Part shown: piece after piece, positions 10,803 through 23,644 of the stretch | Position numbering within the stretch: position 1 is the stretch's first letter | Layout: the number at the start of each line of letters is the position of its first letter | Assembly: GCA_940337035.1 (NCBI GenBank) | Contig: OW679202.1 | Span: 21,343,224 to 21,407,223, forward strand | Direction of reading: 5' to 3' | Origin: Agriotes lineatus | Taxonomy: Eukaryota; Arthropoda; Insecta; Coleoptera; Elateridae | Length of the DNA: 64,000 bases | Translations under genes and position numbers: made by a program | The notes under the pieces: model-generated | Told to the model about the DNA's origin: nothing | The model's input: only the letters and a program-made list of their open reading frames with translations | The model's database searches: none

Positions 10803-11325
10803 CAGTGAAGTCCCCAATAAGTGGACACCGACGGTTATTTCAGGCGTCCACTTAAAAGAAACAGGCGTGTCCGGTTATAGGACGTGTTCGTTTAAAAGAG
10901 AATAAAAACTGATTAAAACATGCAGAAAATGTTATTTTAGTGAACAGAACTACAATCGTTATAACAACTAAACTGACTGTGGGAGACCGAATTTATGAAA
11001 CTTAAAAATCAACAAGTTACGCATTTTACGATGTACGTACTTATAGTAAAAAAATACATTGTTGAAATACGTTCTACAAAAATATTGAGAAATATTTAAA
11101 ACAAGAAATACTGTTAAATTTCTCCAGATCGGTGACGAATACAATATGCGCAAATTAAGTATCCGATTAGGAGGGGTAGTGAGCCTTATGAACTGCCCGT
11201 GTCCGTGTATTAGAAGGCCCGGTTGAAATAGGCTGTTTAGCATGTGATAGTAATAGAAGATTGGTTCTACAAAATATGTCCGTTTATAGCTTTATAGGAA
11301 ATATCCGTAATGGGAGGTTTCACTC
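10803..11325. mobile_element. Pogo-like non-autonomous element (523 bp)
   Basis: The left end is CAGTGAAGTCCCCAATAAG after TA (10801-10802). The right end, read on the minus strand, is GAGTGAAACCTCCCATTACG, with TA at 11326-11327. The two share the pattern nAGTGAARYCYCCMATWA. CAGTG-type ends with TA duplication are usual in pogo/Tigger elements. No transposase motif is seen inside, so it would need help from a related element. Confidence 0.5.
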
Positions 11326-11584
11326 TACTTGAATTCTATCTAGTATCGTGCTGAAAATAAAAAATAGTAATAAATTGCGACATATATGCTGCTAGATAGT
11401 ACTTTTCTACTGTCTCTCATAATTTCCAAGTGCAAGCGCTCCTCCCTCGGAGTGCCCATGGCGGAGTCCAAAAGCCCAAAAGCTGTCGTAGTATCTAGGC
11501 CCTAAAAGTTTCGGAATCTGTCTATAAAGCGGATGTTAAAAGCGGCCCCGCAATTAGTCGATCTGGGCCCTTCGATCAGACCGA

Positions 11585-11640
11585 ACGAACTAACTAATTG
11601 GATTGACCTTTGACGTCGCATGGCTCATTTCGGCGAGCGA
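11585..11640. promoter_or_regulatory. Cluster of nuclear-receptor and homeodomain-like motifs
   Basis: TAACTAATTGGATT (11591-11604) contains a TAAT core. It abuts TGACCTTTGACGT (11604-11616), a DR1-type arrangement of two nuclear-receptor half sites with one spacer base (second half imperfect, ACGTCA). TGACGTC (11611-11617) is also CRE-like. The density in 26 bp suggests an enhancer, but motif matches this short occur by chance. Confidence 0.3.
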
Positions 11641-12610
11641 GATAAAGTTAATTGCGGCGACTTTACAATAACAGCGTCGATATGAAATAGTCATGGAGAT
11701 GAGGGCGGAATAAAGTACCTACTCACCCTTTGTCGGAGTGGCGCAGGTAGGTGTCTGCACGGCGTGGAGGACTAGGGATGCTGCGCGTGCGGCGTCTCCG
11801 TCGATAGGTCCTGGGGGTGCACGAGCAGGAGCAGGGATGCTGCGTTCAGTCGCTTACAACTCCCGGCGACGGTCGGTGATCGCGTAGGCTGTGCTGAATT
11901 CGGCACCTGGTCATCGGCGCCCGCGGTGGATGCCGGCCTCTTGCCATGTCCGCAGGCGAAGATGACCGTAAGGCACCAGCCTCCCCTACCCCTAAACCCA
12001 TTGCCGATGGACACTGCTCTCCGACTAAAGAACCAGGTACTTGCTTTCGCAGCCCCATATCTGGTAGTCCTTAGAGCAACCAGCGGTCACACCGTTGACC
12101 TTTATTTTTAACCCTAACGCGCCGTCCAGGTGCAGGAAGCCGCGTATCCTGAGCTATTCTCAGTCGCTGCTCTATTAGTGGAAATCGGTTAATTGGAGAG
12201 ATTCCAAAATAGGCGAAGTGGTCGCGGGCCACGACGTCGGCGGCGTGAGCAGGCGTCGGCGTCGTACGGTGACAAATAGCGTGGTGCAGAGCGCGTGTTG
12301 GGTCAGTGGGTTAGGCGGCTCCGGGTGCTTGGGATGTGGCGGGAAGCTGGCGTATATCGATCCTGCCACCGCCCTGTAAAGCTCCAGCGGCTCCGGCTAA
12401 CCTACATTCGCTATCCCAGCCCAGCTACCGCTCCCTCAACTCCAGATCCGACGCCCTGCGCCGATATCGATCTTTCCCATTATCGCCTGTCGCCTACCTG
12501 CTTCGCGATTCCATGTAGATCCCTATCGGATCCATCATAGCTCCTGCAAAATTCACGCCGCCTCCCTACGTCAAGCCGCAAATAAATGCTTTTTGAGTTT
12601 GGTCCGGCCG

Positions 12611-12640
12611 TATAAATCACCGACCCTGACAGTTTCAGCT
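12611..12640 (+). promoter_or_regulatory. Possible core promoter (TATA plus initiator)
   Basis: TATAAAT begins at 12611 in GC-rich sequence, and TTCAGCT, close to the arthropod initiator, lies at 12634-12640, about 26 bp downstream. That is slightly shorter than the usual 30-bp TATA-to-start spacing. The first ATG in good context follows at 12715. Confidence 0.3.
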
Positions 12641-12714
12641 GCAGCGACGCTGACGGCGACGTCCGCTGAATGCGACGTGCTTATCGGGTTGTCGTTTTTC
12701 AAACAATATACAAG

Positions 12715-12837
12715 ATGTCACGTGAAGCTGCGGCCACCAAATATACGGAACTAAAGCGAGATTTATTCGCGTTTCGTCGGGATTATCTTCTTAGAGTTCC
12801 TTATCCGATATCAGACGTTAGCGGAGAGTCAAAGTGA
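12715..12837 (+). CDS. Candidate 40-codon small ORF downstream of a TATA motif
   Basis: An ATG in the context CAAGATG opens a frame of 40 codons beginning MSREAAATKYTELKRDLFAF and ending in a TGA at 12835-12837. It lies about 80 bp downstream of the candidate initiator inside the GC-rich island, so it is where a first coding exon could sit. Family unknown. The frame is rich in charged residues with no signal peptide or membrane segment. It may be a true small protein, the start of a spliced coding exon, or chance. No splice donor was convincing. Confidence 0.3.
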   Translation: MSREAAATKYTELKRDLFAFRRDYLLRVPYPISDVSGESK

Positions 12838-13899
12838 CATTTTTAATCGCGCTCGGCCGCGTACACCTAACACACCTGATACTCTTGCGAAATGCGTTCG
12901 CTGCGGTGGTTTCTCTATGGCGTCCCAAGAGTTTATGATTCCATAAACGTGTGTAAAGTCTTATTACCAATCTGATAAAATATTGGACGGGCACTAAAAG
13001 CCGGAACTCAAACTATCTACAAATTTAAAAGAGTAGAGAAAGCTTAGAGCCGTAGAAACGCTGTAGTAACTGCGTTCCGTTCACAAACAAAGGAAACCAT
13101 AATGGGGTAGCAAATGTGTACGCGTTAGTTTTTGGCACCTTTTGGCGATTCTTAGAGTACTTATTCTGTAGCTAGTGTTGCGTTGTAAACCTTCTTAATG
13201 ACAAAATCGCAAAACCATTCTTGTCAAACACTCTTGTGTCAGTTGCGACGATTAACCGACTTCCGTCCACGTCTAACATAGCAATCGACTTCAGAGCTTG
13301 CAGACTTACTGCCCCCGCACGCATCTGGCGTTGCAACATTGTTTTTAATTGTTTATTTTTGTTTCGTTTGTCCCACTTTCGGAAAATATAAGTTATGGTT
13401 TAATACGTTGTAGTACGTAACTCGCGCAAATCTCAGGGGCCACTTTTTCGTACTGAAAATCTTCCGAATAAGAGCTATCTTACCACTACGCTTTTGAGCA
13501 TATATAATCCTAAAATTTTCTCTAATTTTGCTAATGCAAACCCCGTTCGGCCAAAAGTGCGAGCTTTCGTGTTTTCCTCGCCGGCATTACAATTAATTAA
13601 CCCCCGTACGCAACTCTCGTCACGCAAATATTATGAAAACTAATACGGCCAGAATATCTTGCGTGAACGCAGTTGTTTGTTGATAAGCCAAGTTCGTAAC
13701 TACTGGAAAATTAGTTCTGCTCCCGAAAGGCAAGCTGTAAATGTTCCATCGGTCTTAAATGGTCTCTCCCACGAGCGGCAGTCGCAAAGTTCCCCAATTT
13801 AAATCCAAAAAGTTTGAGTTTTTATTCCTGTCGGATGTGCGGAAAAGTTGGACTGAAGAAGCGGTTATGACATTTTGTTCGCGAATATTGTGTTATAGA

Positions 13900-16800
13900 A
13901 TCGCAGTTTTATAATTTTTAAAAATTCTTGGAGAGCTTTACATGAACTTGTTTTCGCTACATCTAGACAAAACAGAAATGTGAAAAACTAGATACTGCTA
14001 CTGAAACTCGCATTTTCAGAAATCTGGTATCCGAATTTTAGTGAAATGCATTCTTCTTTCTACGTTGGGGCCATAAAGAGCCGGACAAAGTCAATACCGC
14101 GCCCGATGCCAAAATGTATCTCCCACCTCTCCCTTCAATCCGAATGATTTATGTCTTCACGTTGATTCTTTTCATAAATTACTTCATTATTGAAAAATTG
14201 ATTAAATATTAATTTCTTATACTTATATAGTCACCGCCAAAAAGCAACAAATGGAAAACATTTTCATTTCTGGTTTTGTCGAAAAAACTTTGTGGCAATA
14301 ATTTGTGCTTGTCTGAAAACCTATTTAACTTCTATGAAATATAGCAAGTAATTTTTATTTAGTTAGAAAATGGCGTTTTTCGAAATTGTCAAAATCCAAA
14401 AAGGGCAATTTTTGGGAACTTAAGCAAGATTTTTTTTAGTGTGTGTTAGTTTTAGCTAACTGAACAATTTCAAAGCCAGAAACGAATTTTCTTTCTTTAA
14501 ATTTCACAAAAATTCAATTTTCCAATTCTTTAAATATTTTTCAAAATTTCACATACCAAGACCTGATTTTAAATATTTTTCAGGTAGAGACTAAAGACTT
14601 ATAATTGGCAAAAATAATAGAAAATGTTAATTATTCCTTTAGATTTTTTATTATTTGCCGAAAAGTAATATTATCTCGTTTTTCATACCAGGGCGCTCTT
14701 TAGAAGAAATATTATTCAATCACAACTAATATCTATTTAAATGGATTCTAAAAAGTCTAACCTAGCCCAGAAAATGAATAACTGTTATAAAAATCCTGTA
14801 AATGTTCTTTTACAATGTTGTCTAAATGAGGAGATTTTTCTTTATTTATATTATATGTTCTGAAACTAAAACTAGGATTTTTTTCCAAACTTTTGAGTCA
14901 AAATTTTGTATTTAGATAGAAAATAATATTGTAAACAACTTGTGTTATTAGATTTTTTCTCTATGTTGGCTAGTAAATGCATTTTTCGCAATTATTATCA
15001 AAAAATTTAAAATTTGACAGGTAACGGAAGTCACGTGACAACTTTTGTTTCGTCCAATTGTAATGTTTTTCAATCACCTTTGATTTTTCAAAAAAACTCA
15101 AAAAAAATTATTCCATTTATTACCAACTTTTTGACAATCACCGTAGATTATAATCTTTAGTAACAAACCAATTGACATTATAAAGCTTAACTTAAATGAA
15201 CTAAGGTTTTTTAACACAACTCATAGATTCTTATTCACCCACATCATGAACAAAATCAAATTTAAACTTCAAAGAATAACTGTAACGTTGAGATTACGTA
15301 GTTTTTATTACAAATATTTGTATAAATATGGATGAATATGAATATTTTCTTAAACAATGCTGATACCACAAGAATAGAATTATTTAAATTGCAAGTGTTT
15401 ATGATTAATCGGAATTTTCTTACTAGTAATCATCGCAGCTAACACATTTTGGTGTATTGTATTATGTAGATAGAAACTTTCTAGTTTTATTAGAAAATAG
15501 TTTATTTTACGCTTGAGAATGGCATAGTGTGAAACACACTACATATGCTGAAACAATTGTTATTTGCTTTTAATACATGGTTTTTGGAAATGGCTAGTTG
15601 AATGTTATTGAAGCTTTTTAATTTATTTAATTGATCTCAGCATATGTTTTGGTTGTATGCTTGTACAATTTTTAAAAGAAATCTTAGGAATGGAAAGAAA
15701 TATGCAATATGACTTAATGGTTAAAAATTGCAAACGAGACAATTAGTCAACTCTTTTATGCTTCTGACTTTATTTACCATTTACCTCTGAGATTAGATCC
15801 TTACCAGATAAATAGCAGAATATTCCTAAATGGTCTTCATTTCTTTAAACCACCAATACGATTGGCTCGAAGGTATGAAGCAGAGATAATAGTTTAGAAA
15901 ATGTAAGAAAACTTCTATCTTTTCTGTTTTATTCTTGAGTTCTTTTGTGGGAAAAAACATAAACTAAAAAAATATGCTGCTTAAACCAGTTTTTCTTCAG
16001 TTATTTTAAAATAGTAAATACTAATTAACAAATTTTAGCACAGACGGTTTCATATTTCAGTATTGCTGTTAGTAAAACAATCGACCGTGATTATTACATG
16101 ATATACTCAACAATGTAAACGATCAAACAAAGTCGACAAGGTAAATAGAATAATAAGAATGTTAAATTTACAACACGTTAAATAAATGAGTAATATATAA
16201 ATATAATTTTCAACAGACCAGCATTTTTAGATTTAAAATACTAGTTGAAAAAGGATATTACAGCTGGTATGTTTAACTTGGAAATTTTTATGTGAAGGAC
16301 TAACATGTTAACTTTTTACCCTTGAAAATATTTATCTTTGTTTATATGGAACACATTTTTCAGGTTTCTTTATTATATATTCTAATTTTTTACAGTTAAC
16401 ATATCATACTGTTCTTATCTACCGTCTATTTTTTTTTATCGCGCTTAGAGCAATTATCTTCTTGGTTTCCCTTCCAATCCCCCCATTTTAAGTGGATATC
16501 TAAAGTTTTTATATTTATTTATCTTCTTTCCCATAGTCGTTTCCTCGGTTTTCGTTGTTTGCTAGGTTAGATATTAGGTGTGGCCTATCAAACTACCTAA
16601 TCAAGCTAAACCATGGAATTGATATTAGATACTCAGTTTGGTTTCAGGACACTGAAACTTTCTAAATCAGTTGTGGCATGTTACTTACAATGTATTCCAT
16701 TATTTAGGAGTTTTTGATTCAGAATTATAAACAGAAATTGCTGCTGTCGGAATTTCCTCGATGATAATTTCCTATATGTTATATATTTTATTGTGTATTT

Positions 16801-17084
16801 ATATAATTATCATAAATAACCCTTAATTCAATGTACGTCTGGAAACAGTGGATTACTAAATATACAGTGAGTTTTACACAGTAACTTTTGTTTTCGTGAG
16901 AATATCCAACCCAGTTTGGCAATAAAGTTGTGAGATTTGATAGAGTATTGAAACAATTTCAATTTATTCATTTAGATGCAACAAAGAAACAACAACAAAA
17001 TTTTAATTCCGCTTGGTTTTAAGTGCTGCTACTTTTAAGTTCTAGTAGTCTGAAATTTCAGTTGACATTTGTAATTTTGTTCTG
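13900..17084. other. No gene; very AT-rich, contains one palindrome-related block
   Basis: No coding motif was found. At about 15010-15130 the sequence around GGAAGTCACGTGACAACTTT matches the arms of the large palindrome (near 50460-50550 and 53500-53590) for roughly 90-130 bp, so an old diverged copy of that family probably lies here. Confidence 0.5.
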
Positions 17085-18055
17085 ACATTAGTAACAATTC
17101 AACAAATTGTCATAAGAAAGGTTCTAGTCGTGAGGTTTCGGCAACATTTGCAGCTTTGCATCCCAATCGTCCGGTACCAAGTAAATCAACCATAATTATA
17201 TCCATAAAAGGTTTTGTAAAACTGGATGTTTAAACAAGGAATACAGATTCTTACCAAATAACTCGATGCTCATCAGATAAATTTGGTATGTCAGAGTCTA
17301 GTTGCTATAAAGTTTTAAAACAAGCTAAGTACAAATTTTATAAGGTAGGCAACGTGCAGACGTTATTACCAGGAGATTGTTATAACAGAAAGGAGTTTTG
17401 TGAGTACTGGCTAGATCAGATCACTGACACTCCTAACCTAATAAATGCTATCCTATTTATCGATGAAGGTACATTTTTATTAAACGGAAGTGTTCATAAA
17501 CAGAATAAATGTATTTGGGCCAAGGAAAATCTGTACGTCATACAAGAAACTCACACATAGTGGCCAGAAAAGTTAACGTATGGACAACATTATGGGCAAT
17601 CACATTTTAGGACCCTCCTCCATGGACGGTAACATATATCGTGCAAAATACATGGATCTTGTAGTCGTGCAAGTGGGCTCGGCGTTACACGAAGTTAGAG
17701 CAAACGGCGACATTATTTTTCAACACGATGGGGCCTCACCACATTGTGCTGCAGAAGTAACTGAATTTTTAAATCCGTCATTTCCTGAGAAGTGTGTAGG
17801 ACTATATGGACCCTATAAATGGCCCGCTAGAAGCCCTGATCTTTCAATGCATGATTATTTCCTGTCGAGTTATTTAACACAAAAAGTATTTGATCAAAGG
17901 GGAAAATCAGTAAGTATCCAGGGTTTAAAAAATAGAGTATCTGAAGCTTGCCACAGTAATACCCCTAGGCAGTTTTGAATGTCAGATATACGTTTTATGA
18001 AAGATTGGGCCATTACTTCGCTGCCTACGGAGGGAAGTTTGAACAGTTTATGTAA
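17085..18055 (+). pseudogene. DUF4817-type mariner transposase, frameshifted
   Basis: The N-terminus reads SREVSATFAALHPNRPVPSK near 17130-17190, an HTH/DUF4817 start. Then come MSESSCYKVLKQAKYKF (17288), the first catalytic aspartate in LFIDEGTFLLNG (about 17454), FQHDGASPHCA (second aspartate, about 17720) and WPARSPDLSMHDYFL (third acidic residue, about 17820). At least one frameshift or stop near 17555-17580 splits the protein. This family cuts and pastes DNA at TA sites. No clear terminal inverted repeat was identified. Confidence 0.85.
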
Positions 18056-21000
18056 TTTTCATTTAAATTACCTTGTAAACTTATAACATATATCGTGTAT
18101 CGTTGTAAAATTAAATGTTTTGTGTTCGTTTCTGGAATTCAGACTATTTACTTGCAAATAGTGTTGTGTTTGTAACTTGTCTATTCTGGTTCTTTGTTGC
18201 TAACCATTTATTATAAAATGAGGTAAATGACTAGCTAACGTTAATATTTGATCTAAAAATAACGAAACGCTCTATAATTGTGACATATATAAAAGTTAAC
18301 AGAGGGTTGAAACTGTATAAACATGTTTCAGAATTAGAGTCGATTTGAGAAGAAATACACAAAAAATTTCTGAAAATGTGTTGTCATCAAAACACATTCT
18401 GAACTTTGGTGGCAAATATTTAATCGTTCCCAATTTTATAACGCCTCCTTGTTGCCCAATCTCCTTTTAAAATGCCTATAGTTAGGATGATAAAAAATAC
18501 GCGTATTTTCTACACAATGCATTGAGTTTTTAAAAATATCCACCGCTTAAATTAAAAAAGATAGAACGAAAGCACTTGTTCTGGTAGGATTGCAGTTTAA
18601 AACGATTCGTATATCACGAAACGTGACCTTAATAGCATTTGGAAGCTGAAAGTTTTTCGTTATAGTTTATCTCGAAATCTGCGCATACGACTACGTATTT
18701 TTGGCCATTGTTTCTCGACTTTTCGAAACGGCTTTAGAATACCTAGCCATTTTTGGAAGTCGTCCAAGTAACATTCAATGATTTTCTTTTACAACGCGCA
18801 TGTATTATCTTTTTCGTCTTTTACATTGTTACTCGTAAAATAGTGGCTATACATAAACTCTGGCGCGTCTTTCAAAACTACGGGGCTGGAGGATCTTTGA
18901 AGCCAGTTTATAACTTCAATAATAATGACAGACATGTTATTAGTTAATACTAGAATATAACACATAACAGTACTGACTAACTTAACTGGAACTTAACTCT
19001 TGCGTACCCTGTACTTTGGGGATACATGGGGTGAGTTAGGTGGCAATTGTGTCGCCCAAGTGTAAGGGGTATTTTTGTCTTTTCTTTGTTAATAAGCGGT
19101 GCTGTCATATTTATTAATTTTATATATTTTAAGTGAACGTGATTAACGAATGTTATATTATCTGCATCTATGGATTTCTCATAGGGCTAGCAAAATAATA
19201 CGTTCACTTCGATAGTAAAAATATTTTGAAAATCAACAAGATCCTTCTGCAAATACTTCCATACATTTAGTTTGGCTTTTAGCATTTCTTTTAGCAAATT
19301 CACGTGCATGGAGACCTCAATGCGGGTCCGTTGTGCTACCTCCAAGTCACGTGTGTGCATATGCTTTGCAGACTACACGTAGTCTGGTTACTCTACCTCA
19401 CAGACTAGTCTTCAGAGGTGAACGATGTTAATTGTATCCCAACGGCGAATGGTCACCTAGTTCCGTACCGATCCAGTGGGGCTTTTAGCATTATTTTATA
19501 GTCGTTCGCGAAAAAGGATGAGCCCAACATCTACGTTGTAGTCTAAAAAGAAATGGCCATTCCACGAACGGAGGCTGGGAAAGTGCCGCGGCCGAAGATT
19601 ATACAGTAAGTTCACTTAATTACAAGTAGTAAAATAAAGTTTAGGGCGTTAGGTTCTAAGACTCTCCATAACACACGCCGCAGAACCATTCAGGGTAGTC
19701 GAGGCAGGATGGAAGATTGGCTAAAAAGGGATACACGGCAATACTAAAAAACGACAGCTAGTACTGAACATAAACGATGTATTCGTTTAATTAGAGACCT
19801 AAATGTACCAAAAATACATTGAACAGTCCCGGCATGAGGGTACGATTAAACTCCAAACCGAAAGTATATGGATTAATAACGTAACTTACAATAGAAAAAT
19901 AAACCCAACATTAGTTTCCTTATAACGTTTTCATTGAAAATTGAAATTGAGCTAATCGACTTAAAATCACATAGCCTAAATAAATATAAAATATTTAATA
20001 AACGAATAGAATACGGGTGTTTATTGCAAGTACAAAAGGATTTAGTTAATTAAAGGCACTCGGTACCTGCTAGGCGAAACATAGAACACTAATTGAAATT
20101 AGCATAGTTTCAAAAGCAAAAGCTATTAATTGCAACATAATGGACTGCAAATTCGCTTACACAGCAAGACCTTACCGAATAATGGTAATAGTAAATATGG
20201 TGCAAACCAAAAAAATAGGGAAATTTAGAAGGTAAATAGGGAAAAGTATTCAACCATTACAAATCAGTGACGGTAGTATGAGAGTATTGTTTCTATTGAT
20301 TTCTGTATCGAACATCGATTTGTAAAAAATATTTGTTTGCGTAAAAATGCGGTTCCTAGTTGTAATAAGATAAGGTTTTGCAAATTTTTCAAAAGCGATA
20401 CAAATAACTACCTGTCGATAGACAAAAGAGACGCAGCCACAGTATCTTAAGAGTAATTTTTGAAACGAAGTGCGCATTACCGACATCTGGAATATTTTTG
20501 CCTGCATCTAATATCTACTATTAGCGAAATTCCCAAAGGTTGGCTTTTTGGTGCTTACTATACAAATACAAATACAAATCAGCTTGGCACAAATTAGAGC
20601 ATGGAGGAGCATATTTCATCCTGAATGGTATTAAGGGCCTAATGCACGTTTCATCAGAATAAATATTCCCATTTGAGAGTCATAATTCTAAATATCTGCG
20701 TTAATGTCGAGAGAGACCGGAGCTATCTCTGATGGCCGGGATTCGGGACCGGGGATTCGAAGGAGTAGTAAATTAAGATATAGCGGGATCTGCGGTTATA
20801 TTAATTGCGTCAGTACTTCTTTTGAAGTTCTCTTCCCCACAGTAAGGACGCGAATGTTTGGGAATGACAGTATGTATGTATAAAGCAACCAATTCATCAG
20901 GCCAATGCTTCCGGAAAGTTTCTAAATGTTGATCAGGATTTCGACGGGCGGCATGGTAATTAGGAAAATTAAACTTCCTAGTTGTTCGACTGCATTTATT

Positions 21001-21769
21001 TGCGATTTGCTGAGGTTGCTCATTTTAATATAAAAACGAAGAGGTGCTTCAATTTACAGGTTAAGATGATTAGTAAGACGAGAAGACAGAAAGAATGATA
21101 AGTAAGTCACCGATTTTTTTCATAACTGAAATAAAGTACTTTAGATGTAGATCCATTTTGAGAGTATGTTGATGAGAAAATATGTTCGGCAGAAGCCAGT
21201 GAATATCAAATTTACAAATGGCAAATGTTCCCAACGAATGGTGGTCCATAAAACTGTCAGTTTTTCCCAGAAAAAATATTTGTTTTCAAATGTAAATTAT
21301 GACTTTGAGAGGCATTTTAAATATATAAGGGGTGGTTATCGATTGAAAGTCTTTGTTAAAACCTGTTGAAGCTCATTTTAAGGTAGCTTCTTAGCCAAAA
21401 TTAAACAGTATTTACAAATGTCTTATATTGTAACGTAGCGTGATATAATCAAGCACAAACGTGGTTTGTTATTGGAATACATTTTTGTCGAAATAGAAAT
21501 TTTGGTGACATTCTTTTTATTAAATTACAGTTTAATAAAATTTAACACAATGCTATACTGTGGTACCGATATATAACGCATAGCAATAATTTACTACGTA
21601 TAATACTACCTCTTTTATGTACCGTATTGAAAAAATCAAACTTTAGCAGTACAACGGTTAGTACGAAAATTTGAAAAGGAATACACGTCTAGACATCATA
21701 TGTGATCATTTTTGTAAAAATATTATTTCATTTTGGAAATCCCAAAAAAAAATTAAATTTGGTCTTTAC
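18056..21769. other. No recognised gene; mixed AT-rich sequence
   Basis: No family motif was recognised. One minus-strand frame, about 21040-20783, is open for some 75-85 codons and includes LETFRKHWPDELVALY and HTVIPKHSRPYCGEEN, which has a protein-like composition, but I do not recognise it and it has no ATG start. A CpG-containing patch near 20720-20780 has no other feature. Confidence 0.4.
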
Positions 21770-21781
21770 TGTAAAGTCATT

Positions 21782-23632
21782 TTGGATGAAGAGCAAGTGA
21801 ACATAGAAGACCTGAATACCCGAATAAATGACGCAGTTAAAGAAGCCGGAAAGGAGTGCAGAACCAGAACTATAAAAGAGACAAAGATAAGAAACTCAGC
21901 CAAACTACAATCAGCCTCATGAAAAAAAGAAGAGAAGTGAAGGATAAACATAAAATAAATTCTGCAGTATCAAGATAATTGAACAAAGACATATTCAAAG
22001 CCATCAGGAAAGACATAAGAAAATATAATACAAAACAAATATCTAGGGTGATAGAAGAGAACAGGAGCTTAAAAGTATTGCGAAGAAAATTAGCCATAAG
22101 CAAAAGAAACATCTGTAAAATAACTAACAAAGAAGGCATAACCAAAACAAGCAAAGATGACATTCTTAAAATCACCAAATACCAAAAATCTAGAATGAAG
22201 GATCGAAAGACATCCCAGACATATCCATTGATGAAATCATGGCGGCCCTCTCAGAAATGAAAAACAACAAGTCACCAGGAGATGACGATGTAGTAAGCGA
22301 GTCCATCAAAGAGGGAGGTACGACATTAATACGTATAATACAAAAGCTCTTCAATACATGTCTTGTGAAAGATACAACCCCCTCGCAATGGAACAATGCT
22401 GTCTTCGTCATAATGCACAAAAAGGGAAATATTGCGGATTTAAGGAATTATCGATCTATCAGCCAGTTGTCCCATGTATACAAGCTGTTCATGAAAATAA
22501 TACCAAAACGGCTAACACAAAAATTAGACAACTATCAGCCCTGCGAGCAAGCTGGATTCCGCAAAGGATATGGAACGAACGACCATTTGCAAGTCATAAA
22601 AACTTTAATAGAAAAATGTGTGGAATACAACAAATCCCTCGTGCTAATTTTCGTAGACCATGAAAAGGCGTTTGACACTGTAGACCATCAAAAAATGTTA
22701 CAAGCTCTAGCAGAATGTCGAATCGACCACCGCTACATCACTATAATAAAAAACATATATGACACCGCCACAGCGTGCGTAAGACTGCATGCCGATACAA
22801 ACAAATTAAAATTAAAATACAGCGGGGGGTTCGCCAAGGGGATACTATCTCGCCGAAGCTATACACGGCACGATTCGAATATATGTGCAAACAAATAAAC
22901 TGGGACAACATGGATGTTAACATAAATAGAGAGTACCTTAATCACCTGAGGTTCGCCGACGATATCGTCCTAATTTCGGATTGTATAGACAAAGCCAAAA
23001 ATATGCTGAGACTTCACCAAGAATTAGAACGTGTGTAGCTCATAATGAATGTCTCAAAAACCCAATATATGACCAACCTTATAGTAAGCTGGTGCATCAC
23101 ACTGGGAACTAACGAAATCGACCAAGTAACATCTTACAAATATCTAGGCCACGAAATCCGAGTGGGTCGAGACAATCAAACATGTGAGATCTTCAAAAGA
23201 ATAGGTTTAACAGCAGCTTTTGGAAACCTGAGAGAGACACTTAAGTCAAACCTCCCTATATATTTGAAGCGCAAAGTCTAGAACAATGCGTATTGCCCGT
23301 GATGACATATGAAGCTGAAACACTTACCTTAACCAAAAAATCTATAAATAAGTTACTTGGCACCCAGCGGGCGATGGAAAGGTCAATGTTGGGAATATAT
23401 CTCCGCGACAGGATTCCAAATGTGGAGATCCGAAGAATATCGATGTAGTAAAGAGAATAACATCCTTGAAATGGAACTGGGCGGGTCACATTACCAGAGT
23501 CACAGATGAACGGTGGATCAAGAAAATGGTCGAATGGAGGCCAAGACTGGAGGCATGTAGAAGCAGAGGACGACCCCAACGAGATAGACTGATGACATAA
23601 GACGCAACTAGGCTGATTGATGATGATGATGA
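21782..23632 (+). mobile_element. 5'-truncated RTE-like LINE with 12-bp TSD and GAT-repeat tail
   Basis: TGTAAAGTCATT occurs at 21770-21781 and again at 23633-23644, exactly bordering the copy. The 3' end is (GAT)n, the microsatellite tail typical of RTE-type LINEs. Coding blocks run in order: IMAALSEMKNNKSPGDDDVV (about 22236), QWNNAVFVIMHKKGNI, YQPCEQAGFRKGYGTNDH, LIFVDHEKAFDTVDHQKM (22640-22695), RFADDIVLISD (about 22951), SYKYLGHEI, and SMLGIYLRDRIPNVEIRR. The RT catalytic FADD and the first aspartate are intact, but several frameshifts and stops break the protein. Only the end of the endonuclease-RT linker remains at the 5' side. Confidence 0.92.
22239..22898 (+). pseudogene. RTE-like reverse transcriptase, longest open segment
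   Basis: This 219-codon segment covers the N-terminal RT region, including the KNNKSPGDDDV block, EQAGFRKGYGTNDH and FVDHEKAFDTVDH with the first catalytic aspartate. A frameshift after SGGFAKGI at about 22840 destroys the RGVRQGD block; the shifted frame continues as RGVRQGDTISPKLYT. The next open pieces are 22775-23038 (with FADD) and 23045-23281. It would polymerise cDNA onto nicked chromosomal DNA if intact. Confidence 0.88.
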
Positions 23633-23644
23633 TGTAAAGTCATT

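Larger units (their letters stand above)
11400..13900. other. GC- and CpG-rich island in AT-rich surroundings
   Basis: Base composition shifts clearly near 11.4 kb, is richest between about 11.7 and 12.7 kb, and fades by about 13.9 kb. No transposon motif, inverted terminus or tandem repeat was recognised. Long frames occur on both strands (for example 11772-12014 minus, 12295-12540 plus), but these are expected in GC-rich DNA and show no family match. A promoter or first-exon region of a host gene is the best guess. Confidence 0.4.

Noticed and set aside
11772..12540. Long overlapping frames in the GC island
   Set aside because: Stop codons are rare in GC-rich DNA, frames overlap on both strands, and none has a recognisable domain.
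22775..23038. A separate gene overlapping 22239-22898
   Set aside because: It is the continuation of the same reverse transcriptase after a frameshift (RGVRQGD, FADD).
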